NCBI RefSeq assembly: GCF_004923205.2
Contig: NZ_SELD02000033.1
Location: 1-64,000, forward strand
Reading direction: 5' to 3'
Origin: Paracoccus aeridis
GTDB lineage: Bacteria; Pseudomonadota; Alphaproteobacteria; Rhodobacterales; Rhodobacteraceae
Length of the DNA: 64,000 nucleotides
Numbering within the stretch: the stretch's first letter is position 1; every line of letters begins with the position of its first letter. The position numbers were made by a program, and so were the translations under genes. The notes beneath the pieces are model-generated. The model did no database searches, was not told the origin of the DNA, and saw only the letters and a program-made list of their open reading frames with translations. This document shows positions 48,340 to 59,337 of the stretch, in pieces.

Positions 48340-49032
48340 ATGCGTATCGGCATCCTGAAATGCGGCCAGTCGCCCGACGTCCTGCGGGGCGCGCAGGGCG
48401 ACTACGACACCATGTTCGAACGGCTGCTGGCGGGACGCGCCTTCACCTTCGACAGCTACCACGTCGAGGCGATGCAGTTCCCCGAAAGCGTCCATGCGGC
48501 CGACGGCTGGCTGATCACCGGCTCGCGCCACGGCGTCTACGAGGATCACCCCTTCATTCCCCCGCTGGAGGATTTCATCCGCGCCGCGTTCGCCACGGCC
48601 GTGCCGATGGTCGGGGTCTGCTTCGGGCACCAGATCATCGCGCAGGCGATGGGCGGGCGCGTCGTCAAGCACCCCGAGGGCTGGCGCGTGGGTCCGCATG
48701 ACTACGTCGTCGGCGGCAAGCGGATGGTCCTGAACGCGTGGCACCAGGACCAGGTGGTGGACCTGCCGCCCCAGGCGCAGGTCGCGGGCACGAACGAGTT
48801 CTGCCAGGCCGCCGCGCTGGTCTATGACAACCGCGCCCTCACCGTCCAGCCGCACCCCGAGTTCCGCGACGACTTCATCGAGGGGCTGATCGAACACCGG
48901 GGCGGCGCCGTGCCCCCGGTATTGCTGGACGCGGCGCGCGCCAGGCGGGGCGAGGCGGATTCCGCCGCGCTCGCCGACATGATCGCGGCGTTCTTCAAGG
49001 CACCGCGCGATGCGGTCGGCGGGGCCGCCTGA
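48340..49032 (+). CDS. class I glutamine amidotransferase
   Basis: The 230-residue product is a GMP-synthase-like GATase domain. The nucleophile Cys94 is in VGVCFGHQIIAQAMGG, and His172/Glu174 are in TVQPHPEF, completing the Cys-His-Glu triad. It is not the peptidase-C26 PuuD type in detail, but it could hydrolyse gamma-glutamyl amides. It lies between GS-like gene 1 (96 bp upstream, with an 8-bp hairpin GCGGGCCG/CGGCCCGC at 48289-48308) and the PaiB-like gene, whose start overlaps its stop. Confidence 0.88.
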   Translation: MRIGILKCGQSPDVLRGAQGDYDTMFERLLAGRAFTFDSYHVEAMQFPESVHAADGWLITGSRHGVYEDHPFIPPLEDFIRAAFATAVPMVGVCFGHQIIAQAMGGRVVKHPEGWRVGPHDYVVGGKRMVLNAWHQDQVVDLPPQAQVAGTNEFCQAAALVYDNRALTVQPHPEFRDDFIEGLIEHRGGAVPPVLLDAARARRGEADSAALADMIAAFFKAPRDAVGGAA

Positions 49033-49652
49033 TGTACGTGCCGCCCGCCTTTGCCGAGGATCGTCCCGACGTGCTGGCCGCACTGATGGCCGCCCACCCT
49101 CTCGCCACCCTGATCACGAGCAGCGGCGCCGGGCTGACGGCGAACCTGATCCCGATGATCCACGACGAGGGCCGGGGCGTCCTGCGGGCCCATCTTGCGC
49201 GCGCGAACGGGCAGATCGCGGACTTGCGGGCGATGGAGGCCGAAGGGCGCGAGGCGCTCGTGCTGTTCCAGGGGGCGCAGGCCTACATCTCGCCCGGCTG
49301 GTACGCGACCAAGGCGGACACCGGCAAGGTCGTGCCGACCTGGAACTATCTCGCCGTGCAGGTGCGGGGCGTGCCGCGCGTCCTCGACGACGCGGAGTGG
49401 CTGCGCGCGCAGGTGGGCGAGCTGACCGACCGGCTCGAGGCGGGCGAGGCCGCGCCCTGGGCCGTGACCGACGCGCCGGAAAGTTTCATCGCCTCGCAAC
49501 TGCGCGGGATCGTGGGTCTCGAGATCCCCGTCGCGCATGTCCTCGGCAAGTGGAAGGCCAGCCAGAACCGGCCCGCCGCCGACCGCGAGGGCGTGATCGC
49601 GGGACTTGCCGAACGCCGGAACCCCATGGCCGGGATCGTTCCCGGCGCCTGA
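49032..49652 (+). CDS. PaiB-like FMN-binding protein
   Basis: The 206-residue protein matches the PaiB/FMN-binding negative transcriptional regulator family. MYVPPAFAEDRPDVLAALMA starts the split-barrel, ATLITSSGAGLTANLIPMI and YISPGWYATKADTGKVVPTWNY are signature motifs, and SQLRGIVGLEIPVAHVLGKWKASQNR ends the barrel. B. subtilis PaiB is encoded with the polyamine acetyltransferase PaiA and affects sporulation and protease genes. A linked polyamine theme fits this operon. Its ATG overlaps the amidotransferase stop by one base (TGATG). Confidence 0.9.
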   Translation: MYVPPAFAEDRPDVLAALMAAHPLATLITSSGAGLTANLIPMIHDEGRGVLRAHLARANGQIADLRAMEAEGREALVLFQGAQAYISPGWYATKADTGKVVPTWNYLAVQVRGVPRVLDDAEWLRAQVGELTDRLEAGEAAPWAVTDAPESFIASQLRGIVGLEIPVAHVLGKWKASQNRPAADREGVIAGLAERRNPMAGIVPGA

Positions 49653-49693
49653 AACCAACGCAAGGAAGCCGGTGCGCCCGGCGGAAAGACCCC

Positions 49694-51049
49694 ATGGCAG
49701 ACTGGCTGACCAAGACACCCGAGGCAGCGCGCAGATACGTGGCCGACCGCCGCCTGGACGAGGTGGAATGCATCGTCCCCGACATCGCGGGCGTCGCCCG
49801 CGGCAAGGCCATGCCTGCGTCGAAATTCGCGCGGCAGTCGAGCTTCTACCTTCCCAACAGCATCTTCCTTCAGACGATCACCGGCGAGTGGGCCGATAAC
49901 CCGCACGGCGCCTTTACCGAGCCCGACATGGTGTGCGTCCCCGATTACGAGACGACGGCCGCCGCGCCGTGGACCGCCGACCTGACGCTGCAGGTGATCC
50001 ACGACGTCGTGGACCAGAACGGCGAGCCGGTGCCGACCGCGCCGCGCAACGTCCTCAAGCGCGTGGTCGATCTGTATGTGGAACGCGGCTGGCGCCCGAT
50101 CGTCGCGCCGGAAATGGAATTCTTCCTCGTCGCCCGCAACATCGACCCGAACCAGCCGATCGTCCCGCCGATGGGCCGCTCGGGCCGGCGCGCGGCCGCC
50201 AAGCAGGCCTATTCGCTGTCGGCGGTCGATGAATACGGCAAGGTCATCGACGACATCTACGACTTCGCCGAGGCGCAGGGGTTCGAGATCGACGGGATCC
50301 TGCAGGAAGGCGGCGCGGGACAGGTCGAGATCAACCTCGCCCATGGCGACCCGGTCCACCTTGCCGACCAGATCTTCTACTTCAAGCGCCTGATCCGCGA
50401 GGCGGCGCTGCGCCACGACTGCTTCGCCACCTTCATGGCCAAGCCCATCGAGGGCGAGCCGGGCAGCGCCATGCACATCCACCACTCGGTCGTGGATGCG
50501 CAGACCGGGCAGAACATCTTCTCGGACGAGAAGGGGCGCGAGACGCCCGAGTTCCTGCACTTCATCGCCGGGATGCAGAGCCACCTGCCGGCGGCGGTCG
50601 CGCTGCTCGCGCCCTATGTCAACAGCTATCGCCGCTACGTCCCCGACTTCGCCGCGCCCATCAACCTGGAATGGGGCCGCGACAACCGCACCACGGGGCT
50701 GCGGGTCCCGATCTCGGGGCCCGAGGCGCGGCGGCTGGAAAACCGGCTCGCGGGGATGGACTGCAATCCCTATCTGGGGCTCGCCGCATCGCTCGCAACC
50801 GGGCTCCTGGGGCTGATGGACAAGGCCAACCCGCGCCCCGAGTGCCTGGGCGACGCCTACATGTCGGCCGACGACCTGCCCACCAACCTTGGGGACGCGC
50901 TGGACCAGATGGCCGGGTCCGAGCCGATGCGCGAGGTGCTGGGCACCCAGTTCGTGGATATCTACGAGGCGGTGAAGCGGAACGAATACAAGGAGTTCCT
51001 GCAGGTCATCAGCCCGTGGGAGCGCGAGCATCTGCTGCTGAACGTCTGA
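49694..51049 (+). CDS. glutamine synthetase family protein 2 (gamma-glutamylamine ligase type)
   Basis: The 451-residue protein is a second, clearly diverged GS-like ligase. VPDIAGVARGKAMPASKFAR marks the N-terminal domain. The catalytic motifs are APEMEFFLVA, QEGGAGQVEINL, PGSAMHIHHSV and DNRTTGLRVPIS, with equivalents to all key residues. It differs from GS-like protein 1 throughout, so the two probably act on different acceptors or form a hetero-oligomer. It is 41 bases after the PaiB-like gene. An FAD oxidase follows beyond a 74-bp repeat-bearing gap, as in puu gene sets. Confidence 0.9.
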   Translation: MADWLTKTPEAARRYVADRRLDEVECIVPDIAGVARGKAMPASKFARQSSFYLPNSIFLQTITGEWADNPHGAFTEPDMVCVPDYETTAAAPWTADLTLQVIHDVVDQNGEPVPTAPRNVLKRVVDLYVERGWRPIVAPEMEFFLVARNIDPNQPIVPPMGRSGRRAAAKQAYSLSAVDEYGKVIDDIYDFAEAQGFEIDGILQEGGAGQVEINLAHGDPVHLADQIFYFKRLIREAALRHDCFATFMAKPIEGEPGSAMHIHHSVVDAQTGQNIFSDEKGRETPEFLHFIAGMQSHLPAAVALLAPYVNSYRRYVPDFAAPINLEWGRDNRTTGLRVPISGPEARRLENRLAGMDCNPYLGLAASLATGLLGLMDKANPRPECLGDAYMSADDLPTNLGDALDQMAGSEPMREVLGTQFVDIYEAVKRNEYKEFLQVISPWEREHLLLNV

Positions 51050-51123
51050 GGTCCCGAAGGGGGAGCGGTCGGGGGCCAGCCCCCGAACCCCCGGGATACT
51101 TGGGCAAAGAAGAAGGGGCGGGC
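51050..51123. repeat. GC-rich intergenic repeat-like element
   Basis: The gap holds a perfect 8-bp inverted repeat TCGGGGGC-CA-GCCCCCGA (51069-51086), followed by ACCCCCGGGATACTTGGGCA and AAGAAGAAGG. A hairpin plus CCCCGGG-ATA-TTGGGC-AAAGAAGAAG pattern resembles, from memory, a dispersed intergenic repeat seen in many Rhodobacteraceae genomes. The element's end supplies the AAGGGG RBS of the oxidase gene. No second copy was found in this window. Confidence 0.45.
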
Positions 51124-52434
51124 ATGGACCTGCTGTTTTCCAACGACAGGCCCGGCGCCTATCCGCCCAGCCTTTACGCCGAGGCGATCGGCGACGGGCC
51201 CGCGCGCCCGCCGCTTCGGGGCGAGGCGCGGGCCGACGTCGCGGTCGTGGGCGCAGGCTACACCGGCTTGTCGGCCGCGCTGCATCTTGCCCGCGCCGGG
51301 CGGCGGGTGATCGTGCTCGAGGCGCACCGCGCGGGCTTCGGCGCATCCGGGCGGAATGGCGGGCAGGTCGGGTCGGGCCAACGTCTTGAGGTGGACGAGC
51401 TTGAGCGGATGGCGGGCAAGGCCGCCGCGCGCCGGCTGTGGGACATGGCCGAGGACGCGAAGGCGCTGACCCGGACGCTGGCGGAGGCGTCAGGCGTCCG
51501 GTTCCACCCCGGCATCGCCCATGCCGCGCGCACGCCCGGCGAGGTCGCGCACGCGCACGGGGCGGCGGACCGGCTCGCCCGCGACTACGGCTACGAAAAG
51601 GTCGAGAAGCTCGGCCGCGAGGCGTTCCGGGCCCTGGTGAAATCGGACGCCTATGCGGGCGGCGACATCGACCGCGGCGCGGGGCATCTCGACCCGTTGG
51701 CGCTGGCGCTCGGGATCGCGGCGCAGGCCGAGGCGGCGGGCGCCGTGATCCTTGAGCGGAGCCACGTCGTCCGCATCGACCACGGCGACAGCGCCGCGGC
51801 GAAAAGCACCGTCCACACGGCGGACGGGCGCGTCGTCTGCGACCACGTCATCCTTGCCGCGAACGGCTATCTCGGCCGGCTCGACCGCGGGATCGCCGCG
51901 CGGGTCATGCCGATCAACAACTTCGTCGTCGCGACCGCGCCGCTGGGCCCCCGCGCCCGGGACGTGCTGGCCGAGGACATCGCCGTCCACGACACCCGCT
52001 TCGTGGTGAACTACTGGCGGCTGTCCGGGGACGGGCGGCTGATCTTCGGCGGCGGCGAGAACGTGGGCTACCGCTTTCCGCGCGACATCGCAGGAAAGGT
52101 GCGCCGCGCGATGCTGCAGGTCTACCCGCAGCTTGCAGGCGTGGCGATCACCCACGCCTGGGGCGGGACGCTGGCGATCACGATGAACCGGATGCCGGTC
52201 TTTGCCAGGCCCGCGCCGAACTGCCTGTCGGCCAGCGGCTATTCCGGGCACGGGGTCGCGCTGGCGAACCTTGCCGGCAAGCTGATGGCGCAGGCGGTCG
52301 AGGGGCAGTCGGATGGCTTCGACACCATGGCCGCGCTGCCGCAGCCGCGGTTTCCCGGCGGCGCGGCGCTGCGGCTGCCACTGCTGGTCGCGGGCATGTC
52401 GTGGTACGGCCTGCGCGACCGGCTGGGGGTCTGA
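51124..52434 (+). CDS. FAD-dependent amine oxidoreductase (gamma-glutamylputrescine oxidase type)
   Basis: The 436-residue DAO-family flavoenzyme has FAD-binding ADVAVVGAGYTGLSAALHLA, then LEAHRAGFGASGRNGGQVGSG as in PuuB/OrdL, and the C-terminal GYSGHGVALANLAGKLMAQA. PuuB oxidises gamma-glutamylputrescine to gamma-glutamyl-aminobutyraldehyde and ammonia; relatives oxidise other gamma-glutamyl or N-methyl amines. Position downstream of two GS-like ligases supports a gamma-glutamylamine substrate. It starts at ATG 51124 after AAGGGG, and ends just before the convergent DUF2062 gene. Confidence 0.9.
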   Translation: MDLLFSNDRPGAYPPSLYAEAIGDGPARPPLRGEARADVAVVGAGYTGLSAALHLARAGRRVIVLEAHRAGFGASGRNGGQVGSGQRLEVDELERMAGKAAARRLWDMAEDAKALTRTLAEASGVRFHPGIAHAARTPGEVAHAHGAADRLARDYGYEKVEKLGREAFRALVKSDAYAGGDIDRGAGHLDPLALALGIAAQAEAAGAVILERSHVVRIDHGDSAAAKSTVHTADGRVVCDHVILAANGYLGRLDRGIAARVMPINNFVVATAPLGPRARDVLAEDIAVHDTRFVVNYWRLSGDGRLIFGGGENVGYRFPRDIAGKVRRAMLQVYPQLAGVAITHAWGGTLAITMNRMPVFARPAPNCLSASGYSGHGVALANLAGKLMAQAVEGQSDGFDTMAALPQPRFPGGAALRLPLLVAGMSWYGLRDRLGV

Positions 52435-52443
52435 AGGCCGCGC

Positions 52444-53103
52444 TCAGGGCTTGGCCGCGGTGTTGCCGTCGGTGTCGGGGCCGCGCCGCTTGACACTCAG
52501 GCCCAGCTGCATGGCGCGCTTCCTCAGCTTGGCGGCGCGGCGCTTGTGATAGGCGCGGATGACCGGCACCGTCAGGTAGTGGGCCAGCACGGCGAAGACG
52601 AGGCCGGGGATGATCCCGCCCACGAGGTAGGGCAGGAAGACGTTGTCGAAGAACACGGCCAGCCGGTCCCAGTGCGCGGGCGCGTCGGTGAAGATCGCCG
52701 TCGTGTTCTGCCACAGCTGCGATCCGGCCGCGGTGAATTCGCCAAGGATGACGGCTGGATTGGCGCTCCCCTCGACCCCCATCATCCAGCGGCCGAGGCC
52801 CACGGACACGACCGCGATGATGGGCGTTGTCAGCGGGTTGCCGATGAAGGTCCCCAGCACCGCGGCCAGCATGTTGGCGCGGATCAGCCAGGCGATCGCC
52901 ATCGACAGGACCAGATGGAAGCCGAACAGCGGCGTGAAGTTGACGAAGACCCCGGCCGCGAAGCCGCGCCCGATCCGCTGGGGTTCGTCGGGAAGACGGC
53001 GGACGCGGTGGACGACATACTGGGCCGACCGCGACCAGCCGCCGCGGGGCCACAGCATTTCGGATGCCAACTGCGCGTAGCTGCGTGGCTTGCGCTTGAA
53101 CAC
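52444..53103 (-). CDS. DUF2062 membrane protein
   Basis: The 219-residue protein has the DUF2062 pattern. A basic N-terminus (MFKRKPRSYAQLASEMLWPR) is followed by a conserved DEPQRIGRGFAAGVFVNFTP segment and membrane helices LVLSMAIAWLIRANMLAAVL and PLTTPIIAVVSVGLG with the GTFIGNPLTTP motif. A second pair at about 160-190 and a basic cytoplasmic tail follow. Function is unknown. It ends 9 bases from the oxidase gene (convergent) and lies 78 bp downstream of rsh on the same strand, so co-transcription with rsh is possible. Confidence 0.88.
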   Translation of the reverse strand: MFKRKPRSYAQLASEMLWPRGGWSRSAQYVVHRVRRLPDEPQRIGRGFAAGVFVNFTPLFGFHLVLSMAIAWLIRANMLAAVLGTFIGNPLTTPIIAVVSVGLGRWMMGVEGSANPAVILGEFTAAGSQLWQNTTAIFTDAPAHWDRLAVFFDNVFLPYLVGGIIPGLVFAVLAHYLTVPVIRAYHKRRAAKLRKRAMQLGLSVKRRGPDTDGNTAAKP

Positions 53104-53181
53104 GGCTCAGTTCCCCTGCCTCATCCATCCTGCGGCTTGGCCGGTGGCGGTCGGACCCCTGCCTGCCGTCCAATGCGGCGG

Positions 53182-55320
<2,139 letters not shown>

Positions 55321-55403
55321 GGCCCTTGCGACCGCCGGTTTTTCCTCGCCCAGTTCCCGCGCCTTCCTGTTGTCTGCCCCGCGTTGTGGTGGATTGCGCG
55401 GCC

Positions 55404-55760
55404 TCAGCCGCGCTCGTTCGCTTCCAGCATCATGCGAAGGACGCGTTCCTCGTTTTCCTCGCTCACGGGGCGCGGGCGATCGACCTCGGCCCCCAGCAGC
55501 AGCGCCATCGCGTCATCCTCGGGCTCGTCCACCTCGATCTGGGTCTGGGTGGATTCGATCATCCGTTCGCGCAGCTCGTCGACCGGCTGCGTCTCGTCGG
55601 CAATCTCGCGCAGGGCGACGACGGGATTCTTGTCGTTGTCGCGGTCGATGGTGATCGCGCTGCCCGCGGCGATCTCGCGCGAGCGGTGGGCCGCCAGCAT
55701 CACCAGGTCGAACCGGTTCGGAACCTTGTCGACGCAATCTTCGACCGTCACGCGGGCCAT
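55404..55760 (-). CDS. rpoZ: DNA-directed RNA polymerase omega subunit
   Basis: Omega assists RNA polymerase assembly and, in Proteobacteria, forms part of a ppGpp site. The 118-residue protein starts [20 protein letters not shown] with the signature [20 protein letters not shown] and [14 protein letters not shown]. The C-terminal half is acidic. It lies between folK (65 bp upstream) and rsh on the minus strand, so the ppGpp target and the ppGpp enzyme are neighbours. Confidence 0.97.
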   Translation of the reverse strand: MARVTVEDCVDKVPNRFDLVMLAAHRSREIAAGSAITIDRDNDKNPVVALREIADETQPVDELRERMIESTQTQIEVDEPEDDAMALLLGAEVDRPRPVSEENEERVLRMMLEANERG

Positions 55761-55825
55761 GAGTCACCTTTCGCTGCGAATCGTATGTGGCGAAGTGGCA
55801 TAGGTGAGCATTCGGCGCCGGAAAG

Positions 55826-56425
55826 TCAAGCGACCGGAGCCAGCCCTGCCATGTCGTCCGGCGCAAGAGCGTCCATCATCTCGCGCACCGTGGCGCCGGT
55901 CAATGGGTGGCGCCACAACGGGGCGATATCGTGCAGCGGCGCAAGCACGAAACCCCGGTCCTGCAGGCGCGGATGCGGCAGGATCAGTTCAGCCGGCGCC
56001 TCGACCCGCTGGCGATCCGGTGGCAACTCGCGCCAGTGCCGCTGCGCTTCGGCGTCGGGCCGGACCTCGCCGTCAAGCGCCAGCAGGTCGAGGTCGATGC
56101 CGCGCGCCGCCCAGCGGTTGCCGTCGCGGACCCGCCCAAGCCCGGCCTCGACCCCATGCAGCAGCGCCAGCAGGTCGGGCGCGGCAAGGCCCGTGTGCAG
56201 GATCGCGCAGGCGTTCACGTAGTCCGGGCCGCTTCCCGCCGGAAAGGCCGGGCTGCGCCAGAACCGGCTGACCGCCGTGATGCGGATGCCAGCACCCCCG
56301 ACATCCCCGTTCCCTGCGGCGATTTCCGCCAGTGCGGCGCGCAGCGTGGCGTCCGGGCGACCTGCCGAACTGGTCAGGTTTGCACCAAGGGCGATCAGGG
56401 CTAGCTTCCCGCAACTCGAGGCCAT
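55826..56425 (-). CDS. folK: 2-amino-4-hydroxy-6-hydroxymethyldihydropteridine pyrophosphokinase
   Basis: FolK (HPPK) transfers pyrophosphate to 6-hydroxymethyl-dihydropterin in folate synthesis. The 199-residue product has ALIALGANLTSSAGRPDATL, a substrate segment VSRFWRSPAFPAGSGPDYVN, and the signature RWAARGIDLDLLALDGEV with DDLDL-like acidic residues. LPHPRLQDRGFVLAPLHDIA is also typical. It starts 28 bases from the divergent NYN-domain gene, so the two promoters must overlap or lie within coding sequence. It heads a folK-rpoZ-rsh run. Confidence 0.93.
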   Translation of the reverse strand: MASSCGKLALIALGANLTSSAGRPDATLRAALAEIAAGNGDVGGAGIRITAVSRFWRSPAFPAGSGPDYVNACAILHTGLAAPDLLALLHGVEAGLGRVRDGNRWAARGIDLDLLALDGEVRPDAEAQRHWRELPPDRQRVEAPAELILPHPRLQDRGFVLAPLHDIAPLWRHPLTGATVREMMDALAPDDMAGLAPVA

Positions 56426-56453
56426 TCCACTTCCCGCTCAAAGGTTTCCACCA

Positions 56454-57020
56454 ATGTTCTACAAGGATGACAGGCTAGCGCTGTTCATCGACGGCTCCAA
56501 CCTGCACGCGGCTGCAAAGGCGCTCGGCTTCGACATCGACTACAAGCTCCTGCGCCAGGAATTCGAACGCCGCGGCAAGCTGATCCGCGCCTACTACTAT
56601 ACCGCGCTTCTCGACAGCGAGGAATATTCCCCGATCCGGCCGCTGATCGACTGGCTGAACTACAACGGGTTCACCCTGGTCACCAAGCCCGCGAAGGAGT
56701 TCACCGATCCGCTTGGCCGGCGCAAGGTCAAGGGCAACATGGACATCGACCTGACCGTGAACGCGATGGAGCTTGCGCCGCGGCTGGACCACGCGGTCCT
56801 GTTTTCCGGCGACGGTGACTTCCGCCCGCTGGTCGAGGCGCTGCAGCGCCAGGCGGTGCGGGTGTCGGTCGTGTCCACGATGCGAAGCCAGCCGCCGATG
56901 ATCGCGGACGAGCTGCGCCGGCAGGCCGACAACTTCATCGAGCTGGACGCGCTGCGCGAGGTCATCGGCCGGCCGCCGCGCGAAGGGCGCGAGCCGGGCA
57001 GCATGACGACGGACGGCTGA
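56454..57020 (+). CDS. NYN domain protein (LabA/DUF88 type)
   Basis: The 188-residue protein is a PIN-like NYN-domain nuclease-fold protein. Motifs are LALFIDGSNLHAAAKALGFD (first acidic residue, DGSN), an internal MDIDLTVNAMELAPRLDHAV, and LFSGDGDFRPLVEAL (SGDGDF acidic site), ending with ADELRRQADNFIELD. Members act in RNA metabolism or are regulatory (LabA in cyanobacteria); a specific substrate is unknown. ATG 56454 follows AAAGG. It diverges from folK with only 28 bases between the starts, and precedes ispH by 69 bp. Confidence 0.92.
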   Translation: MFYKDDRLALFIDGSNLHAAAKALGFDIDYKLLRQEFERRGKLIRAYYYTALLDSEEYSPIRPLIDWLNYNGFTLVTKPAKEFTDPLGRRKVKGNMDIDLTVNAMELAPRLDHAVLFSGDGDFRPLVEALQRQAVRVSVVSTMRSQPPMIADELRRQADNFIELDALREVIGRPPREGREPGSMTTDG

Positions 57021-57089
57021 GACGCCGCGGGGCCGCCCCCTGCCCGGCCCCGCTGGACGCCGGTGGCGGCACGCGCTAGTCCTTGCGCC

Positions 57090-58040
57090 ATGACCGGCAA
57101 GCCCCCCCTCGCCCTGTATCTCGCCGCGCCGCGCGGCTTCTGCGCGGGCGTCGACCGCGCCGTGAAGATCGTCGAGATGGCGATCGAGAAATGGGGCGCG
57201 CCGGTCTACGTCCGTCACGAGATCGTGCACAACAGGTTCGTGGTCGATGGGCTGCGCGCCAAGGGCGCCGTGTTCGTCGAGGAACTGGACGAATGTCCCG
57301 CCGACCGGCCGGTGATCTTTTCAGCCCATGGCGTTCCCAAGGCCGTCCCGGCCGAGGCCGAGCGGCGGCAGATGGTCTATGTCGACGCCACCTGCCCGCT
57401 TGTGAGCAAGGTCCACGTCGAGGCCGAGCGCCACCACCAGGACGGGCTGCAGATGATCATGGTGGGCCATCGCGGCCATCCAGAGGTGCTGGGCACCATG
57501 GGCCAGCTGCCCGAGGGCGAGGTGATCCTGGTCGAGACGGTCGAGGACGTGGCCCGCGTTACCCCCCGCGACCCGGCGCGGCTGGCGTGGATCACCCAGA
57601 CCACGTTGTCGGTGGACGATACCAGCGACATCATCGACGCGCTGCGGGCGCGCTTTCCCGCGATCGTCGGCCCCGCCAAGGACGACATCTGCTACGCCAC
57701 CACCAACCGGCAGGCGGCGGTAAAGGCCATCGCCGGCAAGATCGACGCGCTTCTGGTGGTGGGCGCGCCCAACAGCTCCAACTCGCGCCGGCTGGTCGAG
57801 GTCGGACGGGCCGCCGGCTGCAGCTACGCGCAGCTGGTGCGCGAGGCGGCCGACATCGACTGGCGCGCGCTGGACGGAATCCGCGCGCTCGGCGTGACCG
57901 CCGGCGCAAGCGCGCCCGAGGTGCTGGTGAACGAGGTGATCGACGCCTTCCGCGACCGCTTCGACGTCACCGTCGAGATCGTCGAGACGGCGCAGGAACG
58001 CGTCGAGTTCAAGGTGCCGCGCGTCCTGCGGACCGCCTGA
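57090..58040 (+). CDS. ispH: 4-hydroxy-3-methylbut-2-enyl diphosphate reductase
   Basis: IspH makes IPP and DMAPP in the last step of the MEP isoprenoid pathway. The 316-residue protein has the three iron-sulfur cluster cysteines Cys18 ([12 protein letters not shown]), Cys102 ([11 protein letters not shown]) and Cys201 ([11 protein letters not shown]). His47, His80 and His130 are in [20 protein letters not shown] and [10 protein letters not shown]. The Glu in HPEV is the proton donor region. No signal or membrane segment. It is followed by rnhA with a 96-bp gap. Confidence 0.98.
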   Translation: MTGKPPLALYLAAPRGFCAGVDRAVKIVEMAIEKWGAPVYVRHEIVHNRFVVDGLRAKGAVFVEELDECPADRPVIFSAHGVPKAVPAEAERRQMVYVDATCPLVSKVHVEAERHHQDGLQMIMVGHRGHPEVLGTMGQLPEGEVILVETVEDVARVTPRDPARLAWITQTTLSVDDTSDIIDALRARFPAIVGPAKDDICYATTNRQAAVKAIAGKIDALLVVGAPNSSNSRRLVEVGRAAGCSYAQLVREAADIDWRALDGIRALGVTAGASAPEVLVNEVIDAFRDRFDVTVEIVETAQERVEFKVPRVLRTA

Positions 58041-58136
58041 CGACGACGCGTTGGACGGGCAGAACGCGCCTGTCCCCTCACCGCTTGCGCCCGGCCTTCC
58101 GCGACGGGTAAGACCCGTGCCGGAAGGAATGATCCC

Positions 58137-58586
58137 ATGCCCCGACTTCTCGCCTGGACCGACGGCGCGTGCAGCGGCAATCCCGGCCCTGGCGGCTGGG
58201 GCGTGCTCATGCGCGCGATGGACGGCAACGCGGTCCTGAAGGAACGCGAGCTGTCGGGCGGCGAGCCGCTGACCACCAACAACCGGATGGAGCTGATGGC
58301 CGCCATCGCCGCGTTGGAGACGCTTTCCCGCGACGCCGCGATCACCATCACCACCGACAGCGCCTACGTGAAGAACGGCGTCACCGGCTGGATCCACGGA
58401 TGGAAGAAGAACGGCTGGAAGACCGCCGATCGCAAGCCGGTCAAGAACGTGGACCTGTGGCAGCGGCTGGATGCGGCGCAGGCCCGCCACGACGTGACCT
58501 GGGCCTGGATCAAGGGCCATGCCGGGCACGCCGAGAACGAACGCGCGGACGAGCTTGCGCGTGCCGGCATGGCGCTGTTCAAGTAG
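58137..58586 (+). CDS. rnhA: ribonuclease HI
   Basis: RNase HI cleaves RNA in RNA-DNA hybrids. The 149-residue protein has the first catalytic Asp in [17 protein letters not shown], Glu in [13 protein letters not shown] and Asp in [15 protein letters not shown]. The basic handle region is [20 protein letters not shown], and the C-terminal His/Asp is in [18 protein letters not shown]. It is normal in length and motif. The start ATG 58137 is preceded by GGAAGGAATGATCCC, in which AAGGAA can serve as RBS. Confidence 0.97.
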   Translation: MPRLLAWTDGACSGNPGPGGWGVLMRAMDGNAVLKERELSGGEPLTTNNRMELMAAIAALETLSRDAAITITTDSAYVKNGVTGWIHGWKKNGWKTADRKPVKNVDLWQRLDAAQARHDVTWAWIKGHAGHAENERADELARAGMALFK

Positions 58587-58674
58587 CGCCTGCGGCCTGC
58601 GGTCCTGCACGACACCCCTTCCCCAGCCGTGCGCCCACCCCTACGCTGCATGGCAATCCCTGCAGGAGCCCTCC

Positions 58675-59337
58675 ATGCTGACCATCCACGGCGTCACCCG
58701 GTCGCGCGCGTCGCGCATCGTCTGGCTGTGCTTCGAGCTCGACATCCCCTTTCGCCAGATCCCGGTGATCCAGGCCTACCGGCTGGGCGATGCCGATGCG
58801 GCGGACGCGCCGCTGAACACCCGCTCGCCCGAGTTCCTGAAGCTGTCGCCCGCGGGCGCAATCCCGGTGATCGAGGATGACGGGCTGGTGCTCGCGGAAT
58901 CGCTCGCCTGCACGCTGCATCTCGCAAGGAAGCACGACCGCGGGGGCCTTGGCCCCGCCGACGAGGCCGAGGACGCGCTGATGACGCAGTGGTCGTTCTT
59001 CGCCGCGACCTCGATCGAACCCGACGCGCTGACGCTTCTGTTCCTGCACGGCAGCCGGCGGGTCCAGTCGGGCGAGGATGCGGCGCTCGTGTCCGCCGCG
59101 GGCGAGCGGCTGATCCGGCCGATGACCGTGATGGAAAGTCATCTGGCGGAGCATCGCCACCTCGTCGGCGACCGCTTCACCGTGGCGGACCTGAACATGG
59201 CCGAGGTGGTTCGCTACGCGCAGGGATACGCGCCGCTGATGGGCCAGTTCCCGGCGGTCGCGGCCTGGCTGCAGGCCTGCCAGGACCGTCCGGCGTTCAG
59301 GAAGATGGCCGAGGCGCGGCTGGCCGAACCCGCGTGA
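58675..59337 (+). CDS. glutathione S-transferase family protein
   Basis: The 220-residue GST has the N-terminal thioredoxin fold (MLTIHGVTRSRASRIVWLCF, IPFRQIPVIQAYR), the cis-Pro segment SPAGAIPVIEDDGLVLAES, and a helical C-terminal domain with the hydrophobic-core motif FTVADLNMAEVVRYAQGYA. The Ser/Arg in TRSRASRIVW sits where the activating residue usually lies. Substrate is unknown. ATG 58675 follows AGGAG six bases upstream. It is followed by a gap of 338 bp. Confidence 0.92.
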   Translation: MLTIHGVTRSRASRIVWLCFELDIPFRQIPVIQAYRLGDADAADAPLNTRSPEFLKLSPAGAIPVIEDDGLVLAESLACTLHLARKHDRGGLGPADEAEDALMTQWSFFAATSIEPDALTLLFLHGSRRVQSGEDAALVSAAGERLIRPMTVMESHLAEHRHLVGDRFTVADLNMAEVVRYAQGYAPLMGQFPAVAAWLQACQDRPAFRKMAEARLAEPA

